DNA of 61,157 nt from Mesorhizobium sp. (GCA_004020365.1 SAQR01000040.1:1-61157); one strand, 5' to 3'; positions 1-8,757 are shown, counted from the first letter of the stretch. Numbers and translations are program-made. Notes: a model not told the origin generated them from the letters alone.

Positions 1-54
1 CTGCCAATCTCCCCCCAAGTGGGGGAGATGTCCGGCAGGACAGAGGGGGGCGCC
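1..54 (-). repeat. GC-rich palindromic intergenic repeat (family A), copy 1
   Basis: This stretch is the inverse complement, with about two differences over 48 bp, of the element that ends the window (61110-61157). It has a C-run/G-run hairpin (CTCCCCCC...GGGGGAG) followed by a TCCGGCAGGA inverted repeat and a GGGGGGCGCC end. Related copies lie at 6929-6980, 7037-7110 and, in degraded form, near 8609-8660. It overlaps the 5' end of the first gene. Confidence 0.8.
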
Positions 55-1305
55 ACAGCACGCAACCTTCGCAATCTCGTCTTTGCATTTCTTCTGGCCG
101 CACTAGTCGCACTCCTCCTCGCCACCCCGGCCTCCGCCACAAAACTCCACACCCAGTTCCGCGTCTGGCTCGACAACGACCTCTGGCCCGAAGCCAACGC
201 CAAGGGCATCTCCAGAAAAACCTTCGATGCCGCCTTCGATGGCGTCAAACCCAACCTCAAACTGCCCGACCTGGTGATGCCGGGCAAGAAGGCGACGACG
301 CCGCAGAAGCAGCATCAGGCCGAGTTCGGCTCGCCCGGCGCCTATTTCGCCGAAAAGGCGGTTCGCGCCGTGACCGCTGGTGGCCGCACGCGCAAGGCGG
401 CCAATGCCAGGACCATCGCCGCAATCGAGAAGCGCTACGGCGTGCCGGGCGAGGTGCTGTTGGCGATCTGGGGTCGCGAGAGCGGCTTTGGCGCGGCGAA
501 AATGCCCTACGACGCTTTCGAAGTGCTGGGCACCAAGGCGTTCATGGCGACCAGGAAGGATTTCTTCCGCACCGAGCTTGTGGCGGCTCTCGCGATCGTC
601 GAGCGCGGGCTGGCCCCGGTCGGCACGATGAAATCGTCCTGGGCCGGCGCACTCGGCCAGCCGCAGTTCATGCCGACTTCGTTCCTCAGAAATGCCGTCG
701 ATTTCGATGGCGACGGTCGGGTCGACATCTGGAACTCGGTGCCGGACACGCTGGCCTCGATCGCCAACTATCTCGTCCACTATGGCTGGGTAAAAGGCCG
801 CGGCTGGGGTTTTGAGGTGACGGTGCCGGATGCGGTCCCCTGCTCGCTCGAAGGCCCGGACCAGGGCAAGAGGATTTCCGACTGGGCTGATATGGGCATC
901 AAGCGTGTCGCGGCAAGACCGTTTCCGGCGCGCGAGTTGAAGGCCGAAGGCTTTCTTCTGATGCCGGCCGGGCGCAGCGGTCCAGCCTTCATCGTCACGC
1001 CCAATTTCTACGTGCTGAAGCAATACAACACCAGCGATCTCTACGCCCTGTTCATCGGCCACGGCGCTGACCGCATCGCCAATGGCGACAGCAATTTTTC
1101 AGGGCGCTGGGGCGCGGTCGGCGGGCTCCACAGGTCTGATATCGCCGCCTTGCAGCGGGCGCTCGAGGCCGAGGGCCACGACGTCGGCAGCGCCGACGGC
1201 CTGCCCGGTTTCAAGACCCGCCGCTCGATCGGCAAATGGCAGGCCAGGAACGGTCGCGCCGCCACCTGTTTTCCCGACGCCGACCTGGTCACCGCGTTGA
1301 AATAG
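28..1305 (+). CDS. Lytic murein transglycosylase (MltB-like, SLT_2 fold) with C-terminal peptidoglycan-binding domain
   Basis: Predicted periplasmic enzyme that cleaves the MurNAc-GlcNAc bond of peptidoglycan, forming 1,6-anhydromuropeptides. A hydrophobic signal segment ending in ASA lies at about residues 15-37. The transglycosylase core follows, with the catalytic glutamate in the motif WGRESGFG near residue 151, then the GQPQFMP and FDGDGRVDIWNS motifs typical of the MltB group. The last 60 or so residues form a peptidoglycan-binding helical domain. Length (425 aa) is normal for the rhizobial family. The start is uncertain: the only start codons ahead of the signal peptide are GTG at 19 and ATG at 28, both inside the palindromic repeat, so the first dozen residues derive from the repeat. 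ATG 28 is chosen, although its purine-rich upstream run is closer than an ideal ribosome-binding site. An upstream start outside the window cannot be excluded. Confidence 0.88.
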   Translation: MSGRTEGGATARNLRNLVFAFLLAALVALLLATPASATKLHTQFRVWLDNDLWPEANAKGISRKTFDAAFDGVKPNLKLPDLVMPGKKATTPQKQHQAEFGSPGAYFAEKAVRAVTAGGRTRKAANARTIAAIEKRYGVPGEVLLAIWGRESGFGAAKMPYDAFEVLGTKAFMATRKDFFRTELVAALAIVERGLAPVGTMKSSWAGALGQPQFMPTSFLRNAVDFDGDGRVDIWNSVPDTLASIANYLVHYGWVKGRGWGFEVTVPDAVPCSLEGPDQGKRISDWADMGIKRVAARPFPARELKAEGFLLMPAGRSGPAFIVTPNFYVLKQYNTSDLYALFIGHGADRIANGDSNFSGRWGAVGGLHRSDIAALQRALEAEGHDVGSADGLPGFKTRRSIGKWQARNGRAATCFPDADLVTALK

Positions 1306-1526
1306 CTGCACTCCGGGTGCCGCTTCCGGCGGTTATAGCTGCCTGATCTGGTCCAACAGACAGCTTTGCAAATGCTCGTTGCCGCGCTCGAAACCGCCGG
1401 ATATGGTGAGGCGGATCTGGACAAAAGTTGCCAAGACAACCGGTTCAGGGGCCACCGTCGATTTGGCAAGAGAACGCCACAAGCCTGGGCCGGGAACTCA
1501 GGTCAGCAAAACAGGGAACAATCAAA

Positions 1527-3170
1527 ATGATGATGGAAAAGCTTGCTCTACGCTCCCGAGTCCTGCTCGCCGGCGCAGCCATGTCGGCGCTGCTTCTGGC
1601 CGGGGCGCCTGCCTTGGCGGTCACGCCGGCCGACACGCTGGTCGAGGGTTTCGCCATCGACGACATCATCTCGATGGATCCGGGCGAGGCGTTCGAGCTG
1701 TCGACCGCCGAGGTCACCGGCAACACCTACGACCTGCTTGTCCGCCTCGACTTGAGCGACACCTCCAAGGTCAAGGGCGATCTCGCCGAAAGCTGGAGCG
1801 TCTCCGACGACGGCCTGACCTACACCTTCAAGCTCAAGCCCGGCCTGAAATTTGCCTCGGGCAATCCGATCACGGCGGCTGACGTCGCCTATTCGTTCGA
1901 GCGCGCCATCAAGCTCGACAAGAGCCCGGCCTTCATCATCGGCCAGTTCGGCATCAATGGCGACAACGTCACCGAGAAGGCCAAGGCCGTCGATGACACG
2001 ACGTTCCAGTTCACCGTCGACAAGGCCTATGCACCGAGTTTCGTCCTGAATTGCCTGTCGGCAACCGTCGCCTCGGTCGTCGACGCCAAGCTGGTCAAGG
2101 AACATGTCGCCGCGGTCACGCCGAGTGCCGACTACAAATACGACAACGACTTCGGCAACGCCTGGCTGAAGACCGGCTATGCCGGCTCCGGCGCCTTCAA
2201 ACTGCGCGAATGGCGGGCCAACGAGGTCGTCGTGATGGAGCGCAACGACAATTATCACGGCGAAAAGGCCAAGCTTGCCCGCGTCATCTATCGCAACATG
2301 AAGGAAAGCTCGGGCCAGCGTCTGGCGCTCGAGGCCGGCGACATCGACGTTGCCCGCAATCTCGAGCCGAACGACCTCGATGCCATTGCCAAGAACGCCG
2401 ATCTCACCACCACCAGCGCGCCGAAGGGCACGGTCTATTATATCAGCCTCAATCAGAAGAACCCGAACCTGGCTAAGCCCGAGGTTCGCCAGGCCTTCAA
2501 ATATCTCGTCGATTATGATGCCTTGAGCTCGACCATCCTCAAGGGCATCGGCGAGATCCACCAGACCTTCCTGCCAAAAGGCGTGCTCGGCGAGCTGGAC
2601 GAGAATCCATTCACGTTCGACGTCGCCAAGGCCAAGGAACTGCTTGCCAAGGCCGGCCTGGCCGACGGCTTCAGCGTCACCATGGACGTACGCAACATCC
2701 AGCCGGTGACCGGCATGGCGGAATCGTTCCAGCAGACGTTGGGGCAGGCGGGCGTCAAGCTGGAGATCATTCCCGGCGACGGCAAGCAGACGCTGACCAA
2801 ATACCGCGCCCGCAACCACGACATCTATATCGGCCAGTGGGGCCAGGATTATTTCGATCCGAACTCCAACGCCCAGACCTTCGCCAGCAACCCCGACAAT
2901 TCGGATGAAGGCAAGGTCAAGACGCTGGCCTGGCGCAACGCCTGGGACATTCCGGACTTGACCAAGCAGACGGAAGCCGCCCTGCTCGAGAAGGATCCGG
3001 CCAAGCGCGCCGCAATGTACCAGGATCTGCAGAGGAAGGTCCTCGAAACCAGCCCTTTCATCATCATCCACCAGCAGCTGGAAGTGGCCGGCCTGCGCAA
3101 GAACCTCAGGGGCTTTGCGCTCGGCCCGAGCTTCGACACCAATTTCGTCAGCCAGATCTCCAAGGAGTGA
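1527..3170 (+). CDS. ABC transporter substrate-binding protein, family 5 (dipeptide/oligopeptide type)
   Basis: Periplasmic ligand-binding component of the importer formed with the next four genes. The 547-aa product has a signal peptide with cleavage predicted after ALA at residue 31, then a long SBP_bac_5 domain. The early motif on the order of DPGEAFELSTAEV and the later YISLNQKNPNLAKPEVRQA stretch fit this family, as does the length. ATG 1527 is preferred over upstream in-frame starts because it begins the signal peptide and follows AGGGA at 1513-1517. It is followed after 18 bp by the first permease gene. The ligand cannot be read from sequence: family 5 proteins bind peptides, nickel, opines or sugars. 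The closeness of gabT hints at amino-acid or peptide-derived substrates, but that is inference. Confidence 0.92.
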   Translation: MMMEKLALRSRVLLAGAAMSALLLAGAPALAVTPADTLVEGFAIDDIISMDPGEAFELSTAEVTGNTYDLLVRLDLSDTSKVKGDLAESWSVSDDGLTYTFKLKPGLKFASGNPITAADVAYSFERAIKLDKSPAFIIGQFGINGDNVTEKAKAVDDTTFQFTVDKAYAPSFVLNCLSATVASVVDAKLVKEHVAAVTPSADYKYDNDFGNAWLKTGYAGSGAFKLREWRANEVVVMERNDNYHGEKAKLARVIYRNMKESSGQRLALEAGDIDVARNLEPNDLDAIAKNADLTTTSAPKGTVYYISLNQKNPNLAKPEVRQAFKYLVDYDALSSTILKGIGEIHQTFLPKGVLGELDENPFTFDVAKAKELLAKAGLADGFSVTMDVRNIQPVTGMAESFQQTLGQAGVKLEIIPGDGKQTLTKYRARNHDIYIGQWGQDYFDPNSNAQTFASNPDNSDEGKVKTLAWRNAWDIPDLTKQTEAALLEKDPAKRAAMYQDLQRKVLETSPFIIIHQQLEVAGLRKNLRGFALGPSFDTNFVSQISKE

Positions 3171-3188
3171 CGCCGGCGGACGCGCCGC

Positions 3189-4256
3189 ATGAGTACTGTT
3201 GACAGTGAAGCGACGGCAGGGCGCGGCAGCGCCCGTGCTGTCGCTGTCGCGTCGTCGATCGCCCGTTTCCTGGTCATCGCGATAACCACCTATCTCGGTC
3301 TTCTCGCGGTGACCTTCTTCATCGGCCGGGTGATCCCGATCGACCCGGTGCTGGCGGTGCTCGGCGACCGGGCGCCGGCCAATGTCGTCGAGCGCACACG
3401 CCGCGAGATGGGGCTCGACCTGCCGCTGATCGAGCAGTTCTACATCTATGTTAAAAATGCCCTGAACGGCAATTTCGGCACCTCGGTGCTGACCACCAAT
3501 CCTGTCATGACCGACATCCGTCGCGCCTTTCCGGCGACGATCGAGCTGGCGACACTGGGAACGCTGATCGGTGCATTGCTTGGTGTGCCGCTCGGCGTGC
3601 TGGCCGCGGTCCGGCGCGGCAGCATCATCGACCAGATCGTCCGCATCATCGGCCTGGTCGGCTACTCCGTGCCGATCTTCTGGCTGGGACTGCTGGCGCT
3701 GGTGCTGTTCTACGCCAGGCTGCAATGGGTGGCTTTTCCCGGCCGCCTCGACATCGTCTACGAATACACCTTCACGCCGATCACCGGCTTCTATCTCCTG
3801 GATGCGCTGTGGCAGCGGCAGTGGGATGTGTTTCGCGATGCCTTCCGCCACATCATCCTGCCGGCCTCGCTGCTTGGCTATTTCTCGCTCGCCTATATCA
3901 GCCGCATGACGCGATCGTTCATGCTGAACGAGCTTGCCCAGGAATATATCGTCGCTGCGCGCGCCAAGGGCCTGTCGGAAACGCGCATCATCTGGGGCCA
4001 CGCGCTGCGCAACGCGGCGGTGCCGATGGTCACCGTCATCGCGCTCTCCTATGCCGGCCTGCTCGAAGGCTCGGTGCTGACCGAGACCGTGTTCTCATGG
4101 CCGGGCATCGGCCTCTACATCACCAATTCCCTGCAGAACGCCGACATGAACGCGGTGCTCGGCGGCACCATCATCATCGGCTCGGTGTTCATCGGCATCA
4201 ATCTTTTGTCCGACCTGCTCTACCGGGTGCTCGACCCAAGGACCAAGGTACGATGA
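3189..4256 (+). CDS. ABC transporter permease, DppB/OppB type
   Basis: Inner-membrane subunit of the peptide-type importer. The 355-aa protein has about six hydrophobic helices, the first at residues 27-46, and the cytoplasmic EAA loop at about 252-277 (EYIVAARAKG followed by RIIWGHALRN), which docks on the ATPase subunits. The family C-terminal end, VLDPRTKVR, is present. It is somewhat longer than a typical DppB, with an extended N-terminal region and a periplasmic insert around residues 184-200 (FPGRLDIVYEYTFTPITG). It starts 18 bp after the binding-protein gene and is followed not by the second permease directly but by a 139-bp gap holding a palindromic repeat. Confidence 0.93.
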   Translation: MSTVDSEATAGRGSARAVAVASSIARFLVIAITTYLGLLAVTFFIGRVIPIDPVLAVLGDRAPANVVERTRREMGLDLPLIEQFYIYVKNALNGNFGTSVLTTNPVMTDIRRAFPATIELATLGTLIGALLGVPLGVLAAVRRGSIIDQIVRIIGLVGYSVPIFWLGLLALVLFYARLQWVAFPGRLDIVYEYTFTPITGFYLLDALWQRQWDVFRDAFRHIILPASLLGYFSLAYISRMTRSFMLNELAQEYIVAARAKGLSETRIIWGHALRNAAVPMVTVIALSYAGLLEGSVLTETVFSWPGIGLYITNSLQNADMNAVLGGTIIIGSVFIGINLLSDLLYRVLDPRTKVR

Positions 4257-4278
4257 GCAGACGTGTCGCACTTTCGGG

Positions 4279-4340
4279 CTTCGCCAATCACCCCCATTCC
4301 GGCCCTTCGGGCCACCTCTCCCCCTGCCCGGGGGAGAGGA
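4279..4340. repeat. Palindromic repeat inside the ABC operon
   Basis: The gap between the two permease genes contains a perfect 10-bp stem (CCTCTCCCCC at 4315-4324 with GGGGGAGAGG at 4330-4339, 5-nt loop), preceded by a small GGCCCTTCGGGCC hairpin (4300-4312). The type resembles family A but is not the same sequence. There is no clear T-run, so it may reduce rather than end transcription into the second permease. Confidence 0.7.
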
Positions 4341-4395
4341 AAAGCTGGTCGCACGCGTGGCGCCTTTCCTCTCGACAGCTTCAAGAGGCATCGTC

Positions 4396-5322
4396 ATGAC
4401 CGCCACCCGCGCGGACCCCCTCTCTCGTCGCGACTGGCTGCTCAGCGAGCGGCCGGCGTCGCGCATGCAGGCCAGGCTCGGCCGCGCCTATGTGGCGTGG
4501 CGGCGCTTTTCCGCCAACCGGCTGGCGTTTCTCGGCCTGCTCATCATCATCGCATTGCTGGTGGTCGCCGCCTTTGCCGATGTGCTGGCGCCCTATTCGC
4601 CGACATTCGGCGACCTCAAGGGCTCGCGCCTGCTGGCGCCAAGCGCCGAGCACTGGTTCGGCACCGACGACCTCGGCCGCGACATTCTTTCGCGCGTCAT
4701 CTTCGGCTCGCGATGGACGCTTTACGTCGTCATTCTCGTCGCAATCATCGCCGCTCCCATCGGCCTGCTGGTCGGCACCGTCGCCGGCTATGCCGGCGGT
4801 TGGATCGATGCGATCCTGATGCGCATCACCGACATCTTTCTCGCCTTTCCGAAGCTGATCTTGGCGCTGGCCTTCGTCGCAGCACTCGGCCCCGGCATCG
4901 AGAATGCGGTGCTCGCCATCGCCATCACCTCGTGGCCGCCCTACGCCCGTATTGCCCGTGCCGAAACGCTCACCGTGCGCAATTCGGATTACATCAAGGC
5001 GGTGCAATTGATGGGCGCCTCGCCGTTCCGCATCGTGCTGCGCCACATCATGCCGCTCTGCATCTCGTCGCTGATCGTCCGGGTGACGCTCGACATGGCC
5101 GGCATCATCCTGACCGCCGCCGGTCTCGGCTTCCTCGGCCTCGGCGCGCAACCGCCGCTGCCGGAATGGGGCGCGATGATCGCCTCGGGCCGCCGCTTCG
5201 TGCTCGACCAATGGTGGGTGGCTGGCGCACCGGGGTTTGCCATCCTGATCGTCAGCCTCGGCTTCAACCTGCTCGGCGACGGCCTGCGCGACGCGCTCGA
5301 TCCCCGCAGTGGTGATCAATGA
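4396..5322 (+). CDS. ABC transporter permease, DppC/OppC type
   Basis: Second membrane subunit of the importer, 308 aa. The N-terminal helix at residues 43-65 is followed by the DppC signature HWFGTDDLGRDILSRVIFGSR-like block at 87-107 and an EAA loop at about 199-220 (DYIKAVQLMGAS then RIVLRHIMP). The C-terminal stretch GDGLRDALDPR is typical of the family. ATG 4396 is chosen because it follows AGAGG at 4384-4388 and gives the normal N-terminus; an in-frame ATG at 4357 lies in the gap after the repeat. Its end overlaps the next start by four bases (ATGA), which indicates translational coupling to the ATPase genes. Confidence 0.94.
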   Translation: MTATRADPLSRRDWLLSERPASRMQARLGRAYVAWRRFSANRLAFLGLLIIIALLVVAAFADVLAPYSPTFGDLKGSRLLAPSAEHWFGTDDLGRDILSRVIFGSRWTLYVVILVAIIAAPIGLLVGTVAGYAGGWIDAILMRITDIFLAFPKLILALAFVAALGPGIENAVLAIAITSWPPYARIARAETLTVRNSDYIKAVQLMGASPFRIVLRHIMPLCISSLIVRVTLDMAGIILTAAGLGFLGLGAQPPLPEWGAMIASGRRFVLDQWWVAGAPGFAILIVSLGFNLLGDGLRDALDPRSGDQ

Positions 5323-6152
5323 GCACGCTTCTCGAGGTCGACGATCTGCGCGTCACCTTCCCGACGCGCACCGGCCGGATCGAGGCGGTGCGCGGCGTCT
5401 CCTTCTCGCTCGGCCGCGAACGTCTTGGCATCGTCGGTGAGAGCGGTTCCGGCAAGTCGCAGACCGGCCGCGCTATCATGGGCCTGACCCCGCCGCAGGC
5501 CGAGGTCACAGCCAGGAAACTTGCCTTCGACAGCATCGACCTGCTCGCGGCCTCGCCCCGCGACCGCCGGGCGCTGCGGGGAAAACGCATCGCCATGATC
5601 CTGCAGGATCCAAAATACTCGCTCGATCCGGTGATGAGCATCGGCCGCCAGATCGTCGAAACGCTGCGCACGCATGAGAAGGTCGGCAAGGCGGAAGCCC
5701 GCGACCGCGCGCTTGCCATGCTGGAGGCGGTGCAGATCCGCGATCCCGCCCGTGTCTTCGACCTGCATCCGCACGAAGTGTCGGGCGGCATGGGCCAGCG
5801 CGCCATGATCGCCATGATGCTGATTGCCGGGCCGGAGATGATGATCGCCGACGAACCGACCTCGGCGCTCGACGTCACCGTGCAGCTCGACGTGCTCGGC
5901 ATCCTCGACCGGCTGGTCAGCGAGCGCGGCATGGGGCTGATCTTCATCTCGCACGATCTGCGCCTGGTCTCGTCCTTCTGCGACCGGGTGATCGTCATGT
6001 ATGCCGGCAAGGTGGTCGAGCAGCTCAAGGCGTCGGAACTCGGCCGCGCCCAGCACCCCTACACGCGCGGCCTGCTCAACTGCATGCCGAAAATTGGTGC
6101 CGACCGTCACCCGCTGCCGGTGCTCGACCGCAAGCCGGAGTGGGCGGCATGA
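5319..6152 (+). CDS. ABC transporter ATP-binding protein, DppD/OppD type
   Basis: First of two ATPase subunits powering the importer. The 277-aa protein has a Walker A motif GESGSGKS at residues 40-47, the ABC signature SGGMG at about 155-159, and Walker B ending in IADEPTSALD with D178 and E179. The C-terminal extension with the LLNCMPKIG motif is the oligopeptide/dipeptide transporter C-terminal region. It overlaps the preceding permease and the following ATPase by ATGA junctions, so the three genes are coupled. The signature SGGMGQR is a usual variant in DppD proteins. Confidence 0.95.
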   Translation: MSTLLEVDDLRVTFPTRTGRIEAVRGVSFSLGRERLGIVGESGSGKSQTGRAIMGLTPPQAEVTARKLAFDSIDLLAASPRDRRALRGKRIAMILQDPKYSLDPVMSIGRQIVETLRTHEKVGKAEARDRALAMLEAVQIRDPARVFDLHPHEVSGGMGQRAMIAMMLIAGPEMMIADEPTSALDVTVQLDVLGILDRLVSERGMGLIFISHDLRLVSSFCDRVIVMYAGKVVEQLKASELGRAQHPYTRGLLNCMPKIGADRHPLPVLDRKPEWAA

Positions 6153-6895
6153 CGGCGGCAGTTTCCGTTGACCGGCTGGAGGTGGTCTTCGACCGCTTTC
6201 GCGCACTGAGGGGTGTCAGCCTCGAAGTGCAATCCGGCGAATCCTTCGGCCTGGTCGGCGAATCCGGCTCCGGCAAATCGACGCTGCTGCGGGCGATTGC
6301 CGGCCTCGCGCCGGCCGCTTCGGGCAGCATCACCGTCAACGGTAAGAAACTCGGCAAGCGCCGCGACAAGGCCTTCTATCGCGAAGTGCAGATGGTCTTC
6401 CAGGACCCCTACGGCTCGCTGCATCCGCGCCAGACCGTCGACCGCCTGCTGCAGGAGCCGCTCGCCATCCACGGCTTTGCCGATGGTGAGAAGCGCATCC
6501 AGCGGGCGCTCGACGAAGTCGGGCTCGGCACCGGCTTCCGCTTCCGCTATTCGCATCAATTATCGGGTGGCCAGCGCCAGCGCGTGGCGATCGCGCGGGC
6601 GCTCATTCTCGAACCGTCGATTCTGCTGCTCGACGAGCCGACCTCGGCGCTCGACGCCTCGGTGCAGGCCGAAGTGCTCAACCTCCTGGAAGAGATCCGG
6701 CGCCGGCGCAAGCTGACCTTCCTGATGGTCAGCCACGACCTCGCCATCATCACCCATATGTGCGAGCGGCTGATGGTGATGCAGAACGGCGAGGCGGTCG
6801 AGCACCTCACCGCAGGCGACCTCGTCGAGCGCCGCGTGACGAGGGATTATACGCGCAATTTGCTCAGGGCGAGCGAGGGGTTTGTTCGGGTTTAG
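6149..6895 (+). CDS. ABC transporter ATP-binding protein, DppF/OppF type
   Basis: Second ATPase of the importer, 248 aa. Walker A GESGSGKS is at 37-44, the signature LSGGQRQR begins at about 138, and Walker B ILLLDEPTSALD has D162 and E163. ATG 6149 overlaps the previous stop codon as ATGA and is preferred to the in-frame GTG at 6140. It is a little shorter than many DppF proteins, ending soon after the H-loop (MVSHDLAIITHMCERLMVMQNG) and lacking the long C-terminal oligopeptide region, so it is a compact form. It is the last gene of the transporter operon; repeats follow. Confidence 0.95.
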   Translation: MTAAVSVDRLEVVFDRFRALRGVSLEVQSGESFGLVGESGSGKSTLLRAIAGLAPAASGSITVNGKKLGKRRDKAFYREVQMVFQDPYGSLHPRQTVDRLLQEPLAIHGFADGEKRIQRALDEVGLGTGFRFRYSHQLSGGQRQRVAIARALILEPSILLLDEPTSALDASVQAEVLNLLEEIRRRRKLTFLMVSHDLAIITHMCERLMVMQNGEAVEHLTAGDLVERRVTRDYTRNLLRASEGFVRV

Positions 6896-6928
6896 AGTAT
6901 CTTTCTATTCCATGTGTCGCGTTCCTTG

Positions 6929-7110
6929 GCGCCCCCCTCTGGCCTGCCGGCCATCTCCCCCACGGGTGGGGAGATTGGCCGCGACCACTGATTTCGCCAA
7001 TCGCGAACGTTGCAGCAGGAGGCGCCGTCGACGAAGCTGCCGATCTCCCCCCTTGTGGGGGAGATGCCAAGTTTTGGCAAAGAGGGGCAGGCCAGAGGGG
7101 GGCGCGAAGG
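6929..7110. repeat. Two inverted copies of palindromic family A
   Basis: A forward copy (6929-6980; GCGCCCCCCTCTGGCCTGCC then CATCTCCCCCACGGGTGGGG) and a reverse copy (7037-7110; GATCTCCCCCCTTGTGGGGG ending in GAGGGGGGCGCGAAGG) face each other across about 56 bp. Together they could fold into one long structure with CTTGGCGCCCCC near 6925 pairing with GGGGGGCGCGAAGG near 7097. The reverse copy carries an extra AAGTTTTGGCAAAGAGGGGC insert. This fills most of the 343-bp gap between the transporter operon and gabT, where I see no gene. Confidence 0.75.
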
Positions 7111-7238
7111 AACACGACGTTAATGTCAGGCCCAACGACCCAGCGACGGTGCCAACTTGAGGAATGTATGAAATAACGCCAGAACAAATCTGAGCCACCA
7201 CCAAACGAAAACGGGCGCCGGCCCGGCGAGGGAACATC

Positions 7239-8516
7239 ATGAAGAACTCAGCCATTTCCGAACGCAAGAACCAGTCGATCTCGCGCGGCGTCGGCATGAC
7301 CACGCAGATCTACGCCGACCGCGCCGAGAATTCGGAAATCTGGGATGTCGAAGGCCGTCGCTACATCGATTTCTCGTCGGGCATCGCCGTCGTCAACACC
7401 GGCCACCGCCATCCCAAGGTGATCGAGGCGGTCAAGGCGCAGCTCGACCGCTTCACCCACACATGCCACCAGGTGGTGCCCTATGAGAGCTATGTCAGGC
7501 TGGCCGAACGGCTGAACGGCATGCTGCCAGGCAAATTCGACAAGAAGACGATTTTCGTCACCACCGGTGCTGAAGCCGTGGAGAACGCCATCAAGATCGC
7601 CCGCAACGCCACCGGCCGGCCGGCGGTCATTGCCTTTGCCGGCGGCTTCCATGGCCGCACTTTCATGGGCATGGCGCTGACCGGCAAGGTCGTTCCCTAT
7701 AAGGTCGGCTTCGGCGCCATGCCGGCCGATGTTTTCCACGCGCCGTTCCCGGTGGCGCTGCACGGGGTCTCGGTCGCCGAGTCGCTGGCCGCGCTCGACC
7801 GGCTGTTCAAGGCCGATGTCGATCCGGCCCGCGTCGCCGCCATCATCGTCGAGCCGGTGCAGGGCGAGGGCGGTTTTTATGAGGCGCCGCGCGAGTTCAT
7901 GACCGCGCTGCGCAAGATCTGCGACCAGCACGGCATGCTGTTGGTTGCCGACGAGGTGCAGACCGGCTTTGCCCGCACCGGGAAGATGTTCGCCATGGAT
8001 CATCACGAAGTGGCGCCCGACATCACCACCATGGCGAAGAGCCTGGCCGGCGGCTTTCCGTTGGCGGCGGTCACCGGGCGTGCCGAAATCATGGATGCGC
8101 CGAACCCGGGCGGGCTCGGCGGCACCTATGGCGGCAGCCCGATCGGCGTCGCCGCGGCGCATGCCGTGCTCGACGTGATCGACGAGGAAAAGCTCTGCGA
8201 CCGCGCCAACACGCTGGGCAACCGGCTGAAGCAGCGGCTGCAATCGATCCGCGACGACACGCCGGAGATCGTCGATATCAGAGGCCCGGGTTTCATGAAC
8301 GCTGTCGAGTTCAACGATGTGAAGAAGGGCCTGCCGTCGGCCGAGATCGCCAATGCAGTCCGGCTGAAGGCGCTCGACAAGGGCCTGATCCTGCTCACCT
8401 GCGGCGTCTACGGCAATGTCATCCGCTTCCTCGCGCCAATCACCATCCAGGACGGCGTCATGAACGAAGCGCTCGACATCCTGGAAGGCTCGATCCGCGA
8501 GGTCCGCGCCGCCTGA
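7239..8516 (+). CDS. gabT: 4-aminobutyrate aminotransferase (class III PLP-dependent)
   Basis: Transfers the amino group of GABA to 2-oxoglutarate, giving succinate semialdehyde and glutamate, in the cytoplasm. The 425-aa protein has the class III aminotransferase pattern: a TTGAEAVENAIKIAR cofactor-phosphate loop, FHGRTFMGMALTGK, the aspartate region LLVADEVQTGFARTG, and the Schiff-base lysine K267 in TTMAKSLAGGFPLAAVTG. AGGGAA lies a few bases before the ATG. There is no downstream gabD, so the partner dehydrogenase must lie elsewhere. Sequence alone does not exclude related omega-amino acid aminotransferases, but overall match to bacterial GabT is strong. Confidence 0.92.
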   Translation: MKNSAISERKNQSISRGVGMTTQIYADRAENSEIWDVEGRRYIDFSSGIAVVNTGHRHPKVIEAVKAQLDRFTHTCHQVVPYESYVRLAERLNGMLPGKFDKKTIFVTTGAEAVENAIKIARNATGRPAVIAFAGGFHGRTFMGMALTGKVVPYKVGFGAMPADVFHAPFPVALHGVSVAESLAALDRLFKADVDPARVAAIIVEPVQGEGGFYEAPREFMTALRKICDQHGMLLVADEVQTGFARTGKMFAMDHHEVAPDITTMAKSLAGGFPLAAVTGRAEIMDAPNPGGLGGTYGGSPIGVAAAHAVLDVIDEEKLCDRANTLGNRLKQRLQSIRDDTPEIVDIRGPGFMNAVEFNDVKKGLPSAEIANAVRLKALDKGLILLTCGVYGNVIRFLAPITIQDGVMNEALDILEGSIREVRAA

Positions 8517-8528
8517 GCGGTTGCGGCT

Positions 8529-8660
8529 TGCCTTCTCCCTTTGTAAGGGGCGTTCCCGATGGCGCCTCTTTTTCAACGTTGGCGATTGGCGAAATCAAAG
8601 GTGACGGCCGATCTCCCCCACGAGGCGGGAGATTGACCGCCATCGGCGGTTCGCCAATCT
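8529..8660. repeat. Degraded family A palindromic repeats in a convergent gap
   Basis: Between gabT (plus) and the reductase (minus) lie fragments of the family: TTCTCCCTTTGTAAGGGGCG near 8529 and GATCTCCCCCACGAGGCGGG near 8612, plus a CGCCATCGGCGG hairpin and two GATTGGCGAA/TTCGCCAATC boundary-like motifs. They sit at the 3' ends of two converging genes and could act as a transcription barrier. The remaining bases to 8757 hold nothing else I recognise. Confidence 0.55.
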
Positions 8661-8757
8661 TATTCCTTCATGCGCAACCAGTCACACTGGTCGCGCTCCT
8701 TCGCGGGCGAGGTCCTCCATGTGCGAAGGTGGCCGGCATCACCTGAACGTCAAATAC

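Noticed and set aside
1548-4001. An 817-codon open frame on the minus strand opposite the ABC genes
   Set aside because: It covers two well-supported plus-strand genes in mirror, has no family motifs, and such antisense frames are common in GC-rich DNA. Similar long frames opposite nusA (30913-33255) and infB (34226-36547) were rejected for the same reason.
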